Shown: positions 1-9,442, counted from the stretch's first letter. The stretch: DNA of 64,000 bases from JBCBKL01 sp963922565 (GCA_963922565.1 CAWUIQ010000003.1:1-64000), one strand, 5' to 3'. A program made the numbers and translations. The notes: generated by a model not told the origin, from the letters alone.

Positions 1-185
1 CCACTGCCGTCCACGGTCAGCTCGCCGTAAATGGTGTCGACCCGATAGAACTCGCCATCAAAGCCAAGCAGTGTCCCGCTCAGTTCAACCTTGCCGTCTG
101 GGGAGGAAAGCGTAACGTCCTGAGCCCAGTTCGGACCGGCCAAAAGAAAAAGTGCGGCAAGAAATGCCGCACAACGATAGACCAT
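1..185 (-). CDS. Exported protein, N-terminal fragment (possible PstS/OmpA-type substrate-binding protein)
   Basis: Sixty-one codons are visible, running off the left edge. They start with a clear Sec signal peptide (positive MVYR, then an AAFLAALFLLAG core, likely cut near NWAQD). The mature start carries a pattern of D-V-T-L-S-S-P-D-G and G-E-F-Y-R-V-D-T. This resembles the start of Rhodobacterales proteins annotated as phosphate-type substrate-binding proteins with an OmpA domain, but the rest is outside the window, so the assignment is tentative. It lies 21 bases downstream of the next minus-strand gene and may share its transcript. Confidence 0.5.
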   Translation of the reverse strand, partial: MVYRCAAFLAALFLLAGPNWAQDVTLSSPDGKVELSGTLLGFDGEFYRVDTIYGELTVDGS

Positions 186-206
186 CGGTAGCCTCAGTTG
201 CGCGTT

Positions 207-1196
207 CTAGTTGCGCGCAACTTTTAAGTTAGAGACCAGATTGTTCAACACAATTGACTGACCGACCGCCTCGCAGCCCGGCATTGTCAGCGAAAGGTCA
301 CGGGAAAAGATCGCGCCACCCTCTGCCATCTCAAGAGCGGACGCTCTGAAATCCCGGCCACAGCTTTCTTCGGTTACGTTGGCCTTGACCTGCAACTCAA
401 TGGTGCCCGTCTTGGCGCTGCGGGCCGCGGGATAGGTGTACACGTCGGCGATCATCGGGTCAGAAAGGGTATTGTCACCCAACCGCAAGACCAAGCCATT
501 CACCCCATCCGCGACGCCGGCAAGGTTCTGTTTGGAACCATGCCACAGATCGCTAGACCGACCGTCTCTTGCCCCAAATTCGCGAGCATGCAGCGCGAGC
601 CCACTGTGCCCATTCCATTGCAGAACCGTGCGGGCATAGTTGCGCAGTCCCTCGACATCAGCCTGCACCACGGCACCCTCGCCGCTTTCGAAGGCAATGA
701 TGAATACGGCCTTTTCCTGAAGGGCGGGCACAATGACACGCAGTGCACCTTCGTCATTCGTCACTTCAGTAAAGACGATCCCGTTGTGGTGCACGGAGAG
801 CTTTGTATCCGGCAAGCAAGCCGCGTTGATCGTCAGGCTGACCATACCACCGATGATCGGCTGAGCCTCAACGTGGATCGGGCAGTCAGGGCTGCTCATG
901 CTGGTGAAGACGCTCGGGGATTGTGGCGCACCGCGGGTGATGCTCGCCAGCTTCAGACTTTTGTCGATGTCGCTCAGGCCGGTCAGGGCCGAGGTCAGCT
1001 CAACGTCTTTGACGTTTAGCGAAGAACCATCTGCAAAGGAAAAATTGGGCGCTGCCGCGACTGCGGCCGAAACCGTTTCCTGCACGTCAAAACTGTAGCG
1101 GGCCTTTGCCGTTTCCGTGCTTTGCATCACGAACCCGATGCCAACCGCAATCGCCAGGGTCCCTAAGGCCGTGGCGATCTCTTTACTCTTTCCCAT
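207..1196 (-). CDS. Membrane-anchored or exported protein of unknown function downstream of secA
   Basis: This 329-residue protein begins with a short polar stretch and one hydrophobic segment (about residues 8-24), fitting a signal anchor or uncleaved signal peptide. The rest is hydrophilic, with no transmembrane segment and no enzyme motif that I recognise. It contains a few cysteines (in the SSPDCPI, INAACLP, EESCGRD and MPGCEA stretches) that could pair as disulfides in the periplasm. It lies 105 bases behind secA on the same strand. Homologues beside secA in this group are sometimes labelled translocase, but nothing in the sequence supports that function. The ATG start follows an AGAAGGG ribosome site. 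Confidence 0.75.
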   Translation of the reverse strand: MGKSKEIATALGTLAIAVGIGFVMQSTETAKARYSFDVQETVSAAVAAAPNFSFADGSSLNVKDVELTSALTGLSDIDKSLKLASITRGAPQSPSVFTSMSSPDCPIHVEAQPIIGGMVSLTINAACLPDTKLSVHHNGIVFTEVTNDEGALRVIVPALQEKAVFIIAFESGEGAVVQADVEGLRNYARTVLQWNGHSGLALHAREFGARDGRSSDLWHGSKQNLAGVADGVNGLVLRLGDNTLSDPMIADVYTYPAARSAKTGTIELQVKANVTEESCGRDFRASALEMAEGGAIFSRDLSLTMPGCEAVGQSIVLNNLVSNLKVARN

Positions 1197-1301
1197 ACCA
1201 AGCCCTTCTCCGAGTTGGTTGGTTAATGGAGTGTCAGTTGAATTTGTCCGAGTTGTGGCACGCTATGGGAGTCATGAAGGCATGCCACTACCGACGATTG
1301 T

Positions 1302-4001
1302 TCAGACCAGTCGGCCGTGGCAGTGTTTGAACTTCTTCCCGGATCCGCAGGGGCAGGCGTCATTTCGTCCCGGATTTCCCCACGTAGTTGGATCATTTTC
1401 ATCGAATCCGGCGTTGACGGCATCTTCGGAGGGATCCGGCAGACTCGCCAGTTCGGCAGCCTGTTGTGCCGCTTTCTGCTGCGCCGCCATTTCCGCCATC
1501 ATCTGCTGTTGCTCGGCCTCGGTCATCGGACGGATCCGACCGATCTTTTGGGTCACGTCGTTGCGCAGACTGTCAAGCATGCCCTCGAACAACTGGAAGG
1601 CTTCGTTCTTGTATTCGTTCAGCGGATCACGCTGCGCGTATCCACGGAAGCCAACAACGGATCGAAGGTGTTCAAGCGTCAACAGATGTTCGCGCCACTT
1701 GCTGTCGATCGCCTGCAAGAGCAGTTGCTTTTCGATGGCGCGCATAGTGTCCGGGCCAAAAGCTTCGGCTTTATCGGCGATCATCTTGTCGGATGCTTCG
1801 ACCAGGCGTTCACGGATCTGTTCGTCATCCACGCCCTCTTCGTCGGCCCAGTCGATGACAGGCACGTCCATGTTCAGGTTCTCGATGACAGCCGCGTAAA
1901 GGCCGTGCGTGTCCCACTGGTCGGCATAGGAATTGGGCGGCATGTACTGATCGATCAGGTCATCGATCACCTGATACCGCATATCGCCCGCGATCTCGGA
2001 CAGGTCCTTGGATTCCATAATCTCGCGCCGCTGCGAAAACACGACCTTGCGCTGGTCGTTCATCACGTCGTCAAATTTCAGCAGCTGCTTGCGGATGTCA
2101 AAGTTGCGCCCTTCGACCTTGGCCTGTGCCCGCTCAAGCGACTTGTTCACCCATGGATGGACGATGGCTTCGCCTTCTTCCATGCCAAGGGTCTTGAGAA
2201 CGCGGTCCAGCCGGTCCGATCCGAAGATCCGCATTAGGTCATCTTCGAGGCTGAGGTAGAAAGACGTGCGTCCCGGATCACCCTGACGGCCTGAACGGCC
2301 GCGAAGCTGGTTGTCGATGCGCCGGCTTTCGTGGCGTTCAGAGGCGAGAACAAAGAGCCCGCCTGAGGCAAGGACCTTTTGCTTTTCGTCTTCGTGCTCG
2401 GCCTCGATCTTTTTGCGAACCTCATCGGGGTCTGCCGTCGGGTCCGCCGTGATCGCCTCCAACACCTTCATCTCGACATTGCCGCCAAGTTGAATGTCGG
2501 TACCCCGCCCCGCCATGTTGGTCGCGATGGTTACCGCACCCAGCTTGCCTGCATCAGCGATGATCTGCGCCTCTTTCTCGTGCTGGCGCGCGTTGAGAAC
2601 GTTGTGCGGGATCTTTTCAGCATCGAGCAGTTTGCTGAACATCTCAGATTTTTCGATGGACGTTGTGCCAACAAGAACCGGCTGCCCTTTCTCATGGGCC
2701 TTTTTGATCTCACGGATCATGGCGTCGTACTTTTCGCGGGACGTCCGATAAACTTGGTCATCCTCATCAACCCGGGTGACTTCCCGGTTCGTCGGAACCT
2801 CGATCACGCCAAGGCCATAGATCTCGCCGAATTCTTCGCGCTCGGTCGCCGCTGTCCCGGTCATCCCCGCCAGCTTGTCATAAAGGCGGAAGTAGTTCTG
2901 GAACGTCACCGACGCGAGCGTGACGTTCTCCGGCTGGATCTCGCAGCCTTCCTTGGCCTCGATTGCCTGATGCAGACCTTCGGACAACCGACGCCCGGGC
3001 ATCATGCGGCCAGTGAATTCGTCGATCAGGACCACGTCGCCATCGCGGACGATATAGTCTTTGTCACGCTGGAACAGTTTGTGCGCCCGCAAGCCTTGGT
3101 TCACATGGTGAACGATCGTGGTGCTTTCGGGATCGTAGAGCGAAGCCTCAGCCCCGATCAGCTCGCGGACACGCAATTGGTCCTCGAGGAATTCGTTGCC
3201 TTCGTCGGTGAAGGTCACGTTCCGGGTTTTCTCATCGAGTTCAAAATGATCGTCCTCGATCAGCGGAATGATCGAGTCGATTGTGCGGTAAAGATCGGAA
3301 CGATCCTCTGACGGCCCCGAGATGATGAGCGGTGTTCGCGCCTCGTCAATCAGAATCGAGTCCACCTCGTCCACGATGGCAAAGTGGTGATGCTTTTGCA
3401 GCATGCTCTCGATATCGACCCGCATGTTGTCACGCAGGTAGTCGAACCCAAGCTCGTTATTCGTCGCGTAAGTGATGTCGCTTCCGTAAGCGACGACTTT
3501 TTCTTCGGGGCTGATGGTCGAACTGGCCACGCCCGTCGTCATGCCAAGCGCGGCATAAACCTTGCCCATCCATTCGGCGTCGCGTTTTGCGAGGTACTCG
3601 TTGACCGTGACGATATGGACGCCTTTGCCAGTAAGCGCATTCAGGTAAGCCGCGAATGTCGCTGTCAGGGTCTTGCCCTCACCTGTCTTCTGTTCGGCGA
3701 TGTTGCCGCCATGAAGAAAGATCGCAGCCATAAGCTGGGTGTCAAAAGCGCGAAGACCAAGCGCCCGTTTCGCCGCCTCGCGACAATTGGCGAAGGCTTC
3801 GGGCAGCAGGTCGTTCAGGCTTTCGCCCTTTGCGATGCGATCACGGAACTCATCGGTCTTTGCCTTGAGATCGTCGTCGCTCAGCGCTTCGAATTCAGGC
3901 TCAAGGGCATTGATCTTGTCGATCGTCGGACGCACGCTTTTGATCTTGCGATCGTTCGGTGTGCCAAAAACCTTTTTGGCAAGGGTCCCAAAACCAAGCA
4001 T
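1302..4001 (-). CDS. secA: Preprotein translocase ATPase SecA
   Basis: SecA is the ATP-driven motor that pushes unfolded preproteins through SecYEG. The 899-residue length matches the family. Walker A (KTGEGKT, about residues 105-111) and the DEVD Walker B box (about 211-214) lie in nucleotide-binding domain 1, followed by the preprotein cross-linking region, domain 2 (TTSIEKSE, GRGTDIQLGG, QLRGRSGRQGDPG) and the helical wing and scaffold. The C-terminal end carries the SecB/zinc-binding CPCGSGKKFKHCH signature. It is transcribed away from the parvulin gene, with a good promoter at 4110-4138 and therefore a leader of roughly 100 bases. Confidence 0.99.
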   Translation of the reverse strand: MLGFGTLAKKVFGTPNDRKIKSVRPTIDKINALEPEFEALSDDDLKAKTDEFRDRIAKGESLNDLLPEAFANCREAAKRALGLRAFDTQLMAAIFLHGGNIAEQKTGEGKTLTATFAAYLNALTGKGVHIVTVNEYLAKRDAEWMGKVYAALGMTTGVASSTISPEEKVVAYGSDITYATNNELGFDYLRDNMRVDIESMLQKHHHFAIVDEVDSILIDEARTPLIISGPSEDRSDLYRTIDSIIPLIEDDHFELDEKTRNVTFTDEGNEFLEDQLRVRELIGAEASLYDPESTTIVHHVNQGLRAHKLFQRDKDYIVRDGDVVLIDEFTGRMMPGRRLSEGLHQAIEAKEGCEIQPENVTLASVTFQNYFRLYDKLAGMTGTAATEREEFGEIYGLGVIEVPTNREVTRVDEDDQVYRTSREKYDAMIREIKKAHEKGQPVLVGTTSIEKSEMFSKLLDAEKIPHNVLNARQHEKEAQIIADAGKLGAVTIATNMAGRGTDIQLGGNVEMKVLEAITADPTADPDEVRKKIEAEHEDEKQKVLASGGLFVLASERHESRRIDNQLRGRSGRQGDPGRTSFYLSLEDDLMRIFGSDRLDRVLKTLGMEEGEAIVHPWVNKSLERAQAKVEGRNFDIRKQLLKFDDVMNDQRKVVFSQRREIMESKDLSEIAGDMRYQVIDDLIDQYMPPNSYADQWDTHGLYAAVIENLNMDVPVIDWADEEGVDDEQIRERLVEASDKMIADKAEAFGPDTMRAIEKQLLLQAIDSKWREHLLTLEHLRSVVGFRGYAQRDPLNEYKNEAFQLFEGMLDSLRNDVTQKIGRIRPMTEAEQQQMMAEMAAQQKAAQQAAELASLPDPSEDAVNAGFDENDPTTWGNPGRNDACPCGSGKKFKHCHGRLV

Positions 4002-4109
4002 GCGTTCTCCAGCCGACCTTCAATTCCTGTTCTGCAGCATCTGCTTGCCCATAATCGACCAAGCTCATAGATACATGGCGTAAGCCGGCCCGGGCCGCGC
4101 CCACAGGGC

Positions 4110-4138
4110 GATGTAAGGGTCACGTGAAACCGTGTCAA
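4110..4138 (-). promoter_or_regulatory. Probable sigma-70 promoter of secA
   Basis: Read on the minus strand there is a consensus -35 box TTGACA (4133-4138), a 17-base spacer and a -10 box TACATC (4110-4115). The spacer contains the perfect palindrome TCACGTGA (4120-4127), which could be a regulator site. The predicted start of transcription is about 100 bases before the secA ATG. Confidence 0.6.
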
Positions 4139-4177
4139 TGCGCGCCTCGGCGTGCATCAACCCAAGGATTATTGATC

Positions 4178-5023
4178 ATGCCCATTCGCTCTGCCTTCCT
4201 GCCTGCGCTGGCGCTCTCGGCTATCCTGACGCTGCCGGCACACGCAGAGGAAGTCGACGCCAGCACTGTCGTCGCCAGCGTGAATGGCATCGACATCACA
4301 ATCGGTCACATGATCATCGCGCGTGCGACGTTGCCCCAGCAATATCAGCAGTTGCCTGATCAGGTCCTCTATCAGGGCATTCTGGATCAGTTGATCCAGC
4401 AATCGGCCCTGGCTCAGTCCTACGAGGAAACACCGCCGAACCGTATCCAGCTCTCGCTCGAGAACGAAGAGCGTTCCCTGCTTGCTGGTGAAGCTCTTGA
4501 AGACATCCTCGCAGATGCGTTGACGCCCGACGCGATCCAGGCTGCATATGATGCTGAATACAAGAACGCGGAACAGGGCACAGAATACAATGCGTCCCAC
4601 ATCCTCGTCGAGACCGAGGACGAAGCGAAAGCGCTGGTCGAAGAGCTTGAGGGCGGCGCGGATTTCGCCCAGTTGGCACGTGACAACTCGACAGGCCCTT
4701 CGGGACCGGGGGGGGGATCGCTGGGTTGGTTCAGCGACGGCATGATGGTCCCGACATTCGAAGAAGCGGTCAAATCCCTCGAAGTTGGTGATGTCTCCGC
4801 GCCGGTGCAGACCCAGTTTGGCTGGCACGTCATCACCTTGAACGAGACGCGTATCAAGGACGTTCCCGCGCTTGACGACGTCAAGGGCGAGATCGAGGCA
4901 AAGATCAGGGATGAGGCCGTACAGGATGCAGTCGACGCGCTGGTCGAGAAAGCTCAGGTCGATCGCCCGGATAATGGCACGATAGACCCTGCCATTCTGA
5001 AAGACCTCACGCTGTTGGACTAG
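4178..5023 (+). CDS. Parvulin-type peptidyl-prolyl cis-trans isomerase, exported
   Basis: The 281-residue protein has a Sec signal peptide (MPIRSAFLPALALSAILTLP, cut near AHAEE), so it acts in the periplasm. An N-terminal helical region of SurA/PrsA type precedes one parvulin domain (about residues 130-230) with the landmarks ASHILVETEDEAK, GGSLGWF and FGWHVI. These proteins catalyse proline isomerisation and chaperone outer-membrane proteins. I chose the ATG at 4178 because an AAGGA site lies nine bases before it and the signal peptide starts there. An upstream in-frame ATG at 4124 would bury the signal peptide. It is divergent from secA and six bases before argJ. Confidence 0.93.
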   Translation: MPIRSAFLPALALSAILTLPAHAEEVDASTVVASVNGIDITIGHMIIARATLPQQYQQLPDQVLYQGILDQLIQQSALAQSYEETPPNRIQLSLENEERSLLAGEALEDILADALTPDAIQAAYDAEYKNAEQGTEYNASHILVETEDEAKALVEELEGGADFAQLARDNSTGPSGPGGGSLGWFSDGMMVPTFEEAVKSLEVGDVSAPVQTQFGWHVITLNETRIKDVPALDDVKGEIEAKIRDEAVQDAVDALVEKAQVDRPDNGTIDPAILKDLTLLD

Positions 5024-5029
5024 GCCCTC

Positions 5030-6256
5030 ATGGCAGATCCGTTGCCCGTTTCGCCCCTTGCTCCGGCGGAGTTCCCAGACTTGCCGGTGATCGAGGGCGT
5101 TCGGTTTGCGACTGCGGCTGCTGGCGTCAAATATGCGGGTCGGCCGGATGTGATGCTGGCCGAGATCGCACCCGGATCCACCATAGCAGGCGTCTTTACC
5201 CGCTCGGCGACGCGATCGGCCGCCGTTCTGGACTGCCAGGCTAAGATCCACGGCGACAGTGACCAAGGTGCCGCGATCCTGGTGAACTCGGGAAACGCCA
5301 ACGCCTTCACCGGTAAGAACGGTTTCGATGCCGTCAATGCTCTTACCCAAGCGGTTGGAGAGGTTTGTGGCGTGCCATCGGATCGCGTCTTTACGGCCTC
5401 AACCGGCGTGATCGGTGAACCACTGCCCGTTGACCGCATCACCACTGTTCTTGCCGGCCTCAAAACTTCGTTAAGCGCCGATGCTCTGCCCGATTGCGCG
5501 AGGGCAATCATGACGACAGACACCTATCCAAAAGGTGCCGCAAGAACGGTCAGTGTTGACGGAAGCCCGGTAAAGATCACCGGCATTGCCAAGGGGTCGG
5601 GGATGATCGCGCCTGATATGGCGACGATGCTGGTGTACATCTTTACCGACGGGCGCATGAACCGCGCCGATCTGCAGCATCTGGTGGCCGAACTGTCGGC
5701 ACGCACTTTCAACTGCATCACGGTCGACAGCGACACGTCGACCTCAGACACACTGATCATGGCGGCTACCGGAGCGTCGGGGATAGACGTTAAGGGCAGT
5801 GCCGACTTCAAGGATGCGCTCGAGGCCTTGATGCTGGATTTGGCCCACCAAGTGGTAAAGGACGGGGAGGGCGCGACGAAGTTCGTCGAGATCGCGGTGT
5901 CAGGCGCCACATCCTCGCCCGATGCACGAACACACGCGCTGTCCATCGCGAATTCCCCGTTGGTCAAGACCGCGATCGCGGGTCAGGACCCTAACTGGGG
6001 CCGGATTGTCATGGCCATCGGCAAATCCGGCGCACCAGCGGATCGAGACCGCTTATCGATCCGATTTGGTGACATTCTGGTCGCCGAAAACGGCTGGGTC
6101 AGTCCAAACTATAGGGAAGAGGAAGCGGCCGATTACATGCAAGGATCGGATATCCGTATCGCCGTCGACCTTGGACTTGGCGACGGGAACGCCACGGTCT
6201 GGACCTGCGATTTGACCCATGGCTATGTCTCGATCAACGCGGATTATCGGTCTTGA
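5030..6256 (+). CDS. argJ: Bifunctional ornithine acetyltransferase / N-acetylglutamate synthase ArgJ
   Basis: ArgJ moves the acetyl group from N-acetylornithine to glutamate, recycling it in arginine biosynthesis; many ArgJ enzymes also make N-acetylglutamate from acetyl-CoA. The 408-residue length is typical. The self-cleavage site is intact: GMIAPDMATML, with Thr about residue 199 as the N-terminal nucleophile of the beta chain. TDTYPKGAA, NCITVDSDTSTSD and GEGATKFVEI are further family signatures. Whether it is mono- or bifunctional cannot be told from sequence. Its stop overlaps the TTG start of the Nudix gene by four bases, implying coupled translation. Confidence 0.97.
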   Translation: MADPLPVSPLAPAEFPDLPVIEGVRFATAAAGVKYAGRPDVMLAEIAPGSTIAGVFTRSATRSAAVLDCQAKIHGDSDQGAAILVNSGNANAFTGKNGFDAVNALTQAVGEVCGVPSDRVFTASTGVIGEPLPVDRITTVLAGLKTSLSADALPDCARAIMTTDTYPKGAARTVSVDGSPVKITGIAKGSGMIAPDMATMLVYIFTDGRMNRADLQHLVAELSARTFNCITVDSDTSTSDTLIMAATGASGIDVKGSADFKDALEALMLDLAHQVVKDGEGATKFVEIAVSGATSSPDARTHALSIANSPLVKTAIAGQDPNWGRIVMAIGKSGAPADRDRLSIRFGDILVAENGWVSPNYREEEAADYMQGSDIRIAVDLGLGDGNATVWTCDLTHGYVSINADYRS

Positions 6257-6651
6257 ACGTCGTTCTCGTCTCCGCTGTCGCTCTGATCGACCCTGATGGT
6301 CGCGTGCTGTTGGCCCAAAGGCCCGAAGGCAAGTCGATGGCGGGCCTATGGGAGTTTCCCGGTGGCAAGGTTGAAGCAGACGAAACCCCCGAAACAGCAT
6401 TGATCAGGGAACTTGACGAAGAGTTGGGGATCGGAACTTGGGAGTCCTGCCTCGCGCCTTTGACGTTCGCCAGTCACAGCTATGATCACTTCCACCTTCT
6501 GATGCCGCTTTTTGCCTGCCGGAAGTGGGAAGGAACGCCAATATCCCGCGAGGGTCAGAAACTCGCCTGGGTCCGCCCGAATGCCTTGCGCGAATATCCG
6601 ATGCCGGCCGCGGACATTCCGCTGATCCCAATTTTAAGAGATTGGCTATAA
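6253..6651 (+). CDS. mutT: MutT-type Nudix hydrolase (8-oxo-dGTP diphosphatase)
   Basis: This 132-residue enzyme has a complete Nudix box at about residues 38-60 (GGKVEADETPET...RELDEELGI) and the GLWEFPGGK stretch preceding it, typical of MutT, which removes oxidised dGTP from the nucleotide pool. The start is a TTG overlapping the argJ stop (TTGA). No other start keeps the first beta strand (NVVLVSAVALID), so I consider the TTG real. Another Nudix substrate is possible, but the short length and the tryptophan-containing pre-box favour MutT. Confidence 0.88.
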   Translation: MNVVLVSAVALIDPDGRVLLAQRPEGKSMAGLWEFPGGKVEADETPETALIRELDEELGIGTWESCLAPLTFASHSYDHFHLLMPLFACRKWEGTPISREGQKLAWVRPNALREYPMPAADIPLIPILRDWL

Positions 6652-6768
6652 TTTCTGCAATGCAGCGTACAAATCGTGCACAAATTGTAAAAAGTGTGTG
6701 AATTTGGTAATGACTTCTTAAACAATTTGCGTTCTTAATAAGGTGTCTGTTTCTATGGGAGGACTGAC

Positions 6769-6903
6769 ATGCTTCGCACGATCGCCTTGGGCAGTTCGGT
6801 GCTTGTGCAAGGTACATATGTTCGTACATTGCCCGATGGGCGGATGACGGTACGGGTAGGCAACACTCAATACTCCGGATCGCCAGTGGCTAAAGCCGCC
6901 TAG
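6769..6903 (+). CDS. Small ORF, 44 residues, unknown function
   Basis: An ATG preceded by a strong GGGAGG ribosome site opens 44 codons ending in TAG. The product (MLRTIALGSSVLVQGTYVRT..., then LPDGRMTVRVG) has alternating hydrophobic and polar residues that suggest a small beta-barrel or SH3-like fold. It lacks a signal peptide or membrane segment. A strong bidirectional terminator follows 24 bases after the stop. From memory, similar short proteins occur in Rhodobacterales genomes, but I cannot name a function. The upstream 117 bases are unusually AT-rich and probably hold its own promoter. Confidence 0.6.
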   Translation: MLRTIALGSSVLVQGTYVRTLPDGRMTVRVGNTQYSGSPVAKAA

Positions 6904-6926
6904 CACCCAGATTTCCGAGTTTCATT

Positions 6927-6957
6927 AAAAAGGGATGGTCGCCACCATCCCTTTTTT
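6927..6957. terminator. Bidirectional intrinsic terminator between the small ORF and infB
   Basis: A ten-base-pair perfect stem (AAGGGATGGT with ACCATCCCTT) surrounds a four-base loop, with A-tracts before it and T-tracts after it. It therefore serves both the plus-strand small ORF and the minus-strand infB operon. Confidence 0.9.
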
Positions 6958-6970
6958 GCTTCTGGGTGTT

Positions 6971-9442
6971 TTAGTCGAGTGTCCGGGTGACTTCTTCGCG
7001 TTCGAAAATCTCGATGACATCGCCCTGGCGGATATCTTCGTAATTCTCGAATGCCATCCCGCATTCCTGACCCGATTGAACCTCGGGCACTTCATCTTTG
7101 AAGCGTTTAAGGGTCTTCAACGTGCCTTCGTGGATCACGACGTTATCCCGCAACAGCCGGACACCAGCCGACCGGCGCGCCACGCCCTCGGTCACCAGAC
7201 ACCCAGCGACCTTGCCGACGCCCGATACCTTGAAGACTTCTTTGATCTCCGCATAGCCGATAAAGTTCTCACGGATTTCAGCGCTGAGCAGCCCGCTGGC
7301 CGCCGCCTTCACGTCGTCGACAAGGTCGTAGATGACCGAATAGTACCGGATCTCCACACCCTTTTGGTTGGCGGTGTTGCGCGCGGTTGCGTTTGCACGA
7401 ACATTGAAACCAAAAACCGGCGCACCTGACGCTTCGGCCAGACCGACATCTGTTTCAGTGATCGCACCAACGCCCGAGTGCAGCACGCGAACGCGAACTT
7501 CGTCGTTGCCGATCTTTTCCATCGCCTGAACGATGGCTTCGGCCGAACCTTGCACGTCCGCCTTTACGACGATCGGCAGTTCGCTGACATTCTCGTCCGC
7601 CTTGGCGTTCGCCATCAACTGTTCGAGTGTTGTCGCAGCGCCAGCTGCCGCGCGCTTGTCTTTCGCGACCTGCTCGCGGTAGGCCGCGATCTCTCGCGCT
7701 TGCGCTTCGGTTGCAGTCACGTTCAGAACGTCGCCAGCTTCAGGCGTGCCATTCAGGCCAAGGACCTCGACCGGTACCGACGGACCTGCTTCTTTAACCC
7801 GCTCGCCCTTGTCGTTGATGAGCGCACGAACCTTACCGTACTGCTCGCCCACGACAAAGATATCGCCTTGTTTCAACGTGCCTTTCTGAACAAGAACCGT
7901 CGCGACCGGACCACGACCGACGTCAAGCTGCGCTTCGATCACGGCGCCCTGCGCAGCACGGTCAGGATTGGCCTTGAGTTCAAGGATCTCGGCCTGCAGC
8001 GCAATCGCCTCAAGCAGTTCATCAAGACCCTGCCCGGTGATGGCAGACACCTCGACATCCTGCACCTCACCAGACATCTTTTCGACGATGACTTCGTGCT
8101 GCAGGAGTTCTGAACGCACCTTATCCGGCGTCGCCTCGGGCTTGTCGATCTTGTTGATCGCGATGATCATCGGCACTTCGGCCGCTTTCGCGTGATTGAT
8201 CGCCTCGACGGTCTGCGGCATCACCGAGTCGTCAGCAGCAACCACCAGCACGACGATATCCGTCACCTGCGCACCCCGCGACCGCATCGACGTAAAAGCC
8301 GCGTGGCCGGGCGTATCGAGGAACGTCAGCGTCGTGCCGTTGTCAGTTTTCACCTGATAGGCGCCGATATGCTGTGTGATACCGCCAGCTTCGCCCGCGA
8401 CAACCTTCGCGTCCCGGATAGCATCCAGCAGCGACGTCTTACCATGGTCGACGTGACCCATGATCGTGATGACCGGTGGGCGAGGCCGCAGATCTTTTTC
8501 GGTGTCTTCGGTATCGGAGATGACATCCTCGACGTCAGCGTCCGAGACGCGCTGAACCTTGTGACCGAATTCCTCGATGATGAGCTCAGCGGTATCCGCA
8601 TCGATGGTTTGGTTCTGTGTAACCATCATGCCCATCTTCATGAGCTCTTTGACCACGTCGGCAACACGCTCCGACATCCGGTTCGCCAGTTCCGACACCA
8701 TGATCGCCTCGGGCAACTGCACGGTACGGATGACCTTTTCGCGGTCTTGGCTGCCACCCATGGCTTTCTGACGCGCACGCTCTTGCTTGCGCTTCATCGC
8801 GGCCATGGAAAGCTGCCGGCCACCTTCACCGCCTGAAAGGGCCTGGTTCAGGGTCAGTTTGCCGGAACGGCGTCCCTCATCGCCCTTGCCGCGATTGTTG
8901 CGCTGCTGCTCGCGCTCGCGATCCTGTTTCCTGGGCTGCGTGGTAGAAGGCGCAGGTCGTGTTGAAGCATCTCGCTTGGGTTCGGGGGCCGGGGCCGCCG
9001 CAGCGCGCTTTGCGGCCTCTTCGGACTCACGCTTCTTGCGCGCCTCTTCTTCCTGCCGTGCCTTGAGCGCCTCTTCGCGCTCGCGTTCGGCGCGTTCCTT
9101 GGCTTCCTGCTCGGCGCGGCGGCGTTCACGTTCTTCTTCGCGAGCCTTTTCCTCGGCCGCGCGTTTGGCTGTCTCTTCCGCCTCACGGGCCTTAGCGGCC
9201 TGAACGGCCTTCAGGCGACGTTCCATCTCGGTGTCGGAAATCCCGCCAGGCCTTTTACCAGAGCCACTCGCAGGCGCGCTCGCACCACTTTTGGGCGCAC
9301 CCGGCTTCGGTACGACAACGCGCTTGCGCTTGGTCTCGACGACGACATTCTTGGTCCGCCCGTGGCTGAAACTCTGTTTCACATTGCCCGGACGTGCGCC
9401 GCTGCGCAGGCCAAGTGTCTTTTTACCGTCTGTATCGCTCAT
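6971..9442 (-). CDS. infB: Translation initiation factor IF-2
   Basis: IF-2 is the GTPase that brings initiator tRNA to the 30S subunit and promotes subunit joining. The 823 residues hold a lysine/arginine/glutamate-rich, probably coiled N-terminal extension (about 70-150), the conserved IF2-N segment, and the G domain with GHVDHGKT (about 329-336), DTPGHAAF and NKIDKP. The beta-barrel and C-terminal C2 domain (GVGKVAGCLV, IHEGTLKTLKRFKDEV) follow. It is the last gene of the rimP-nusA-ylxR-infB transcript and ends at the terminator at 6927-6957. Confidence 0.99.
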   Translation of the reverse strand: MSDTDGKKTLGLRSGARPGNVKQSFSHGRTKNVVVETKRKRVVVPKPGAPKSGASAPASGSGKRPGGISDTEMERRLKAVQAAKAREAEETAKRAAEEKAREEERERRRAEQEAKERAEREREEALKARQEEEARKKRESEEAAKRAAAAPAPEPKRDASTRPAPSTTQPRKQDREREQQRNNRGKGDEGRRSGKLTLNQALSGGEGGRQLSMAAMKRKQERARQKAMGGSQDREKVIRTVQLPEAIMVSELANRMSERVADVVKELMKMGMMVTQNQTIDADTAELIIEEFGHKVQRVSDADVEDVISDTEDTEKDLRPRPPVITIMGHVDHGKTSLLDAIRDAKVVAGEAGGITQHIGAYQVKTDNGTTLTFLDTPGHAAFTSMRSRGAQVTDIVVLVVAADDSVMPQTVEAINHAKAAEVPMIIAINKIDKPEATPDKVRSELLQHEVIVEKMSGEVQDVEVSAITGQGLDELLEAIALQAEILELKANPDRAAQGAVIEAQLDVGRGPVATVLVQKGTLKQGDIFVVGEQYGKVRALINDKGERVKEAGPSVPVEVLGLNGTPEAGDVLNVTATEAQAREIAAYREQVAKDKRAAAGAATTLEQLMANAKADENVSELPIVVKADVQGSAEAIVQAMEKIGNDEVRVRVLHSGVGAITETDVGLAEASGAPVFGFNVRANATARNTANQKGVEIRYYSVIYDLVDDVKAAASGLLSAEIRENFIGYAEIKEVFKVSGVGKVAGCLVTEGVARRSAGVRLLRDNVVIHEGTLKTLKRFKDEVPEVQSGQECGMAFENYEDIRQGDVIEIFEREEVTRTLD

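Noticed and set aside
4169..5350. Long open frame on the minus strand across the parvulin gene and argJ
   Set aside because: It crosses two real genes and their junction, with no homology and no start signals.
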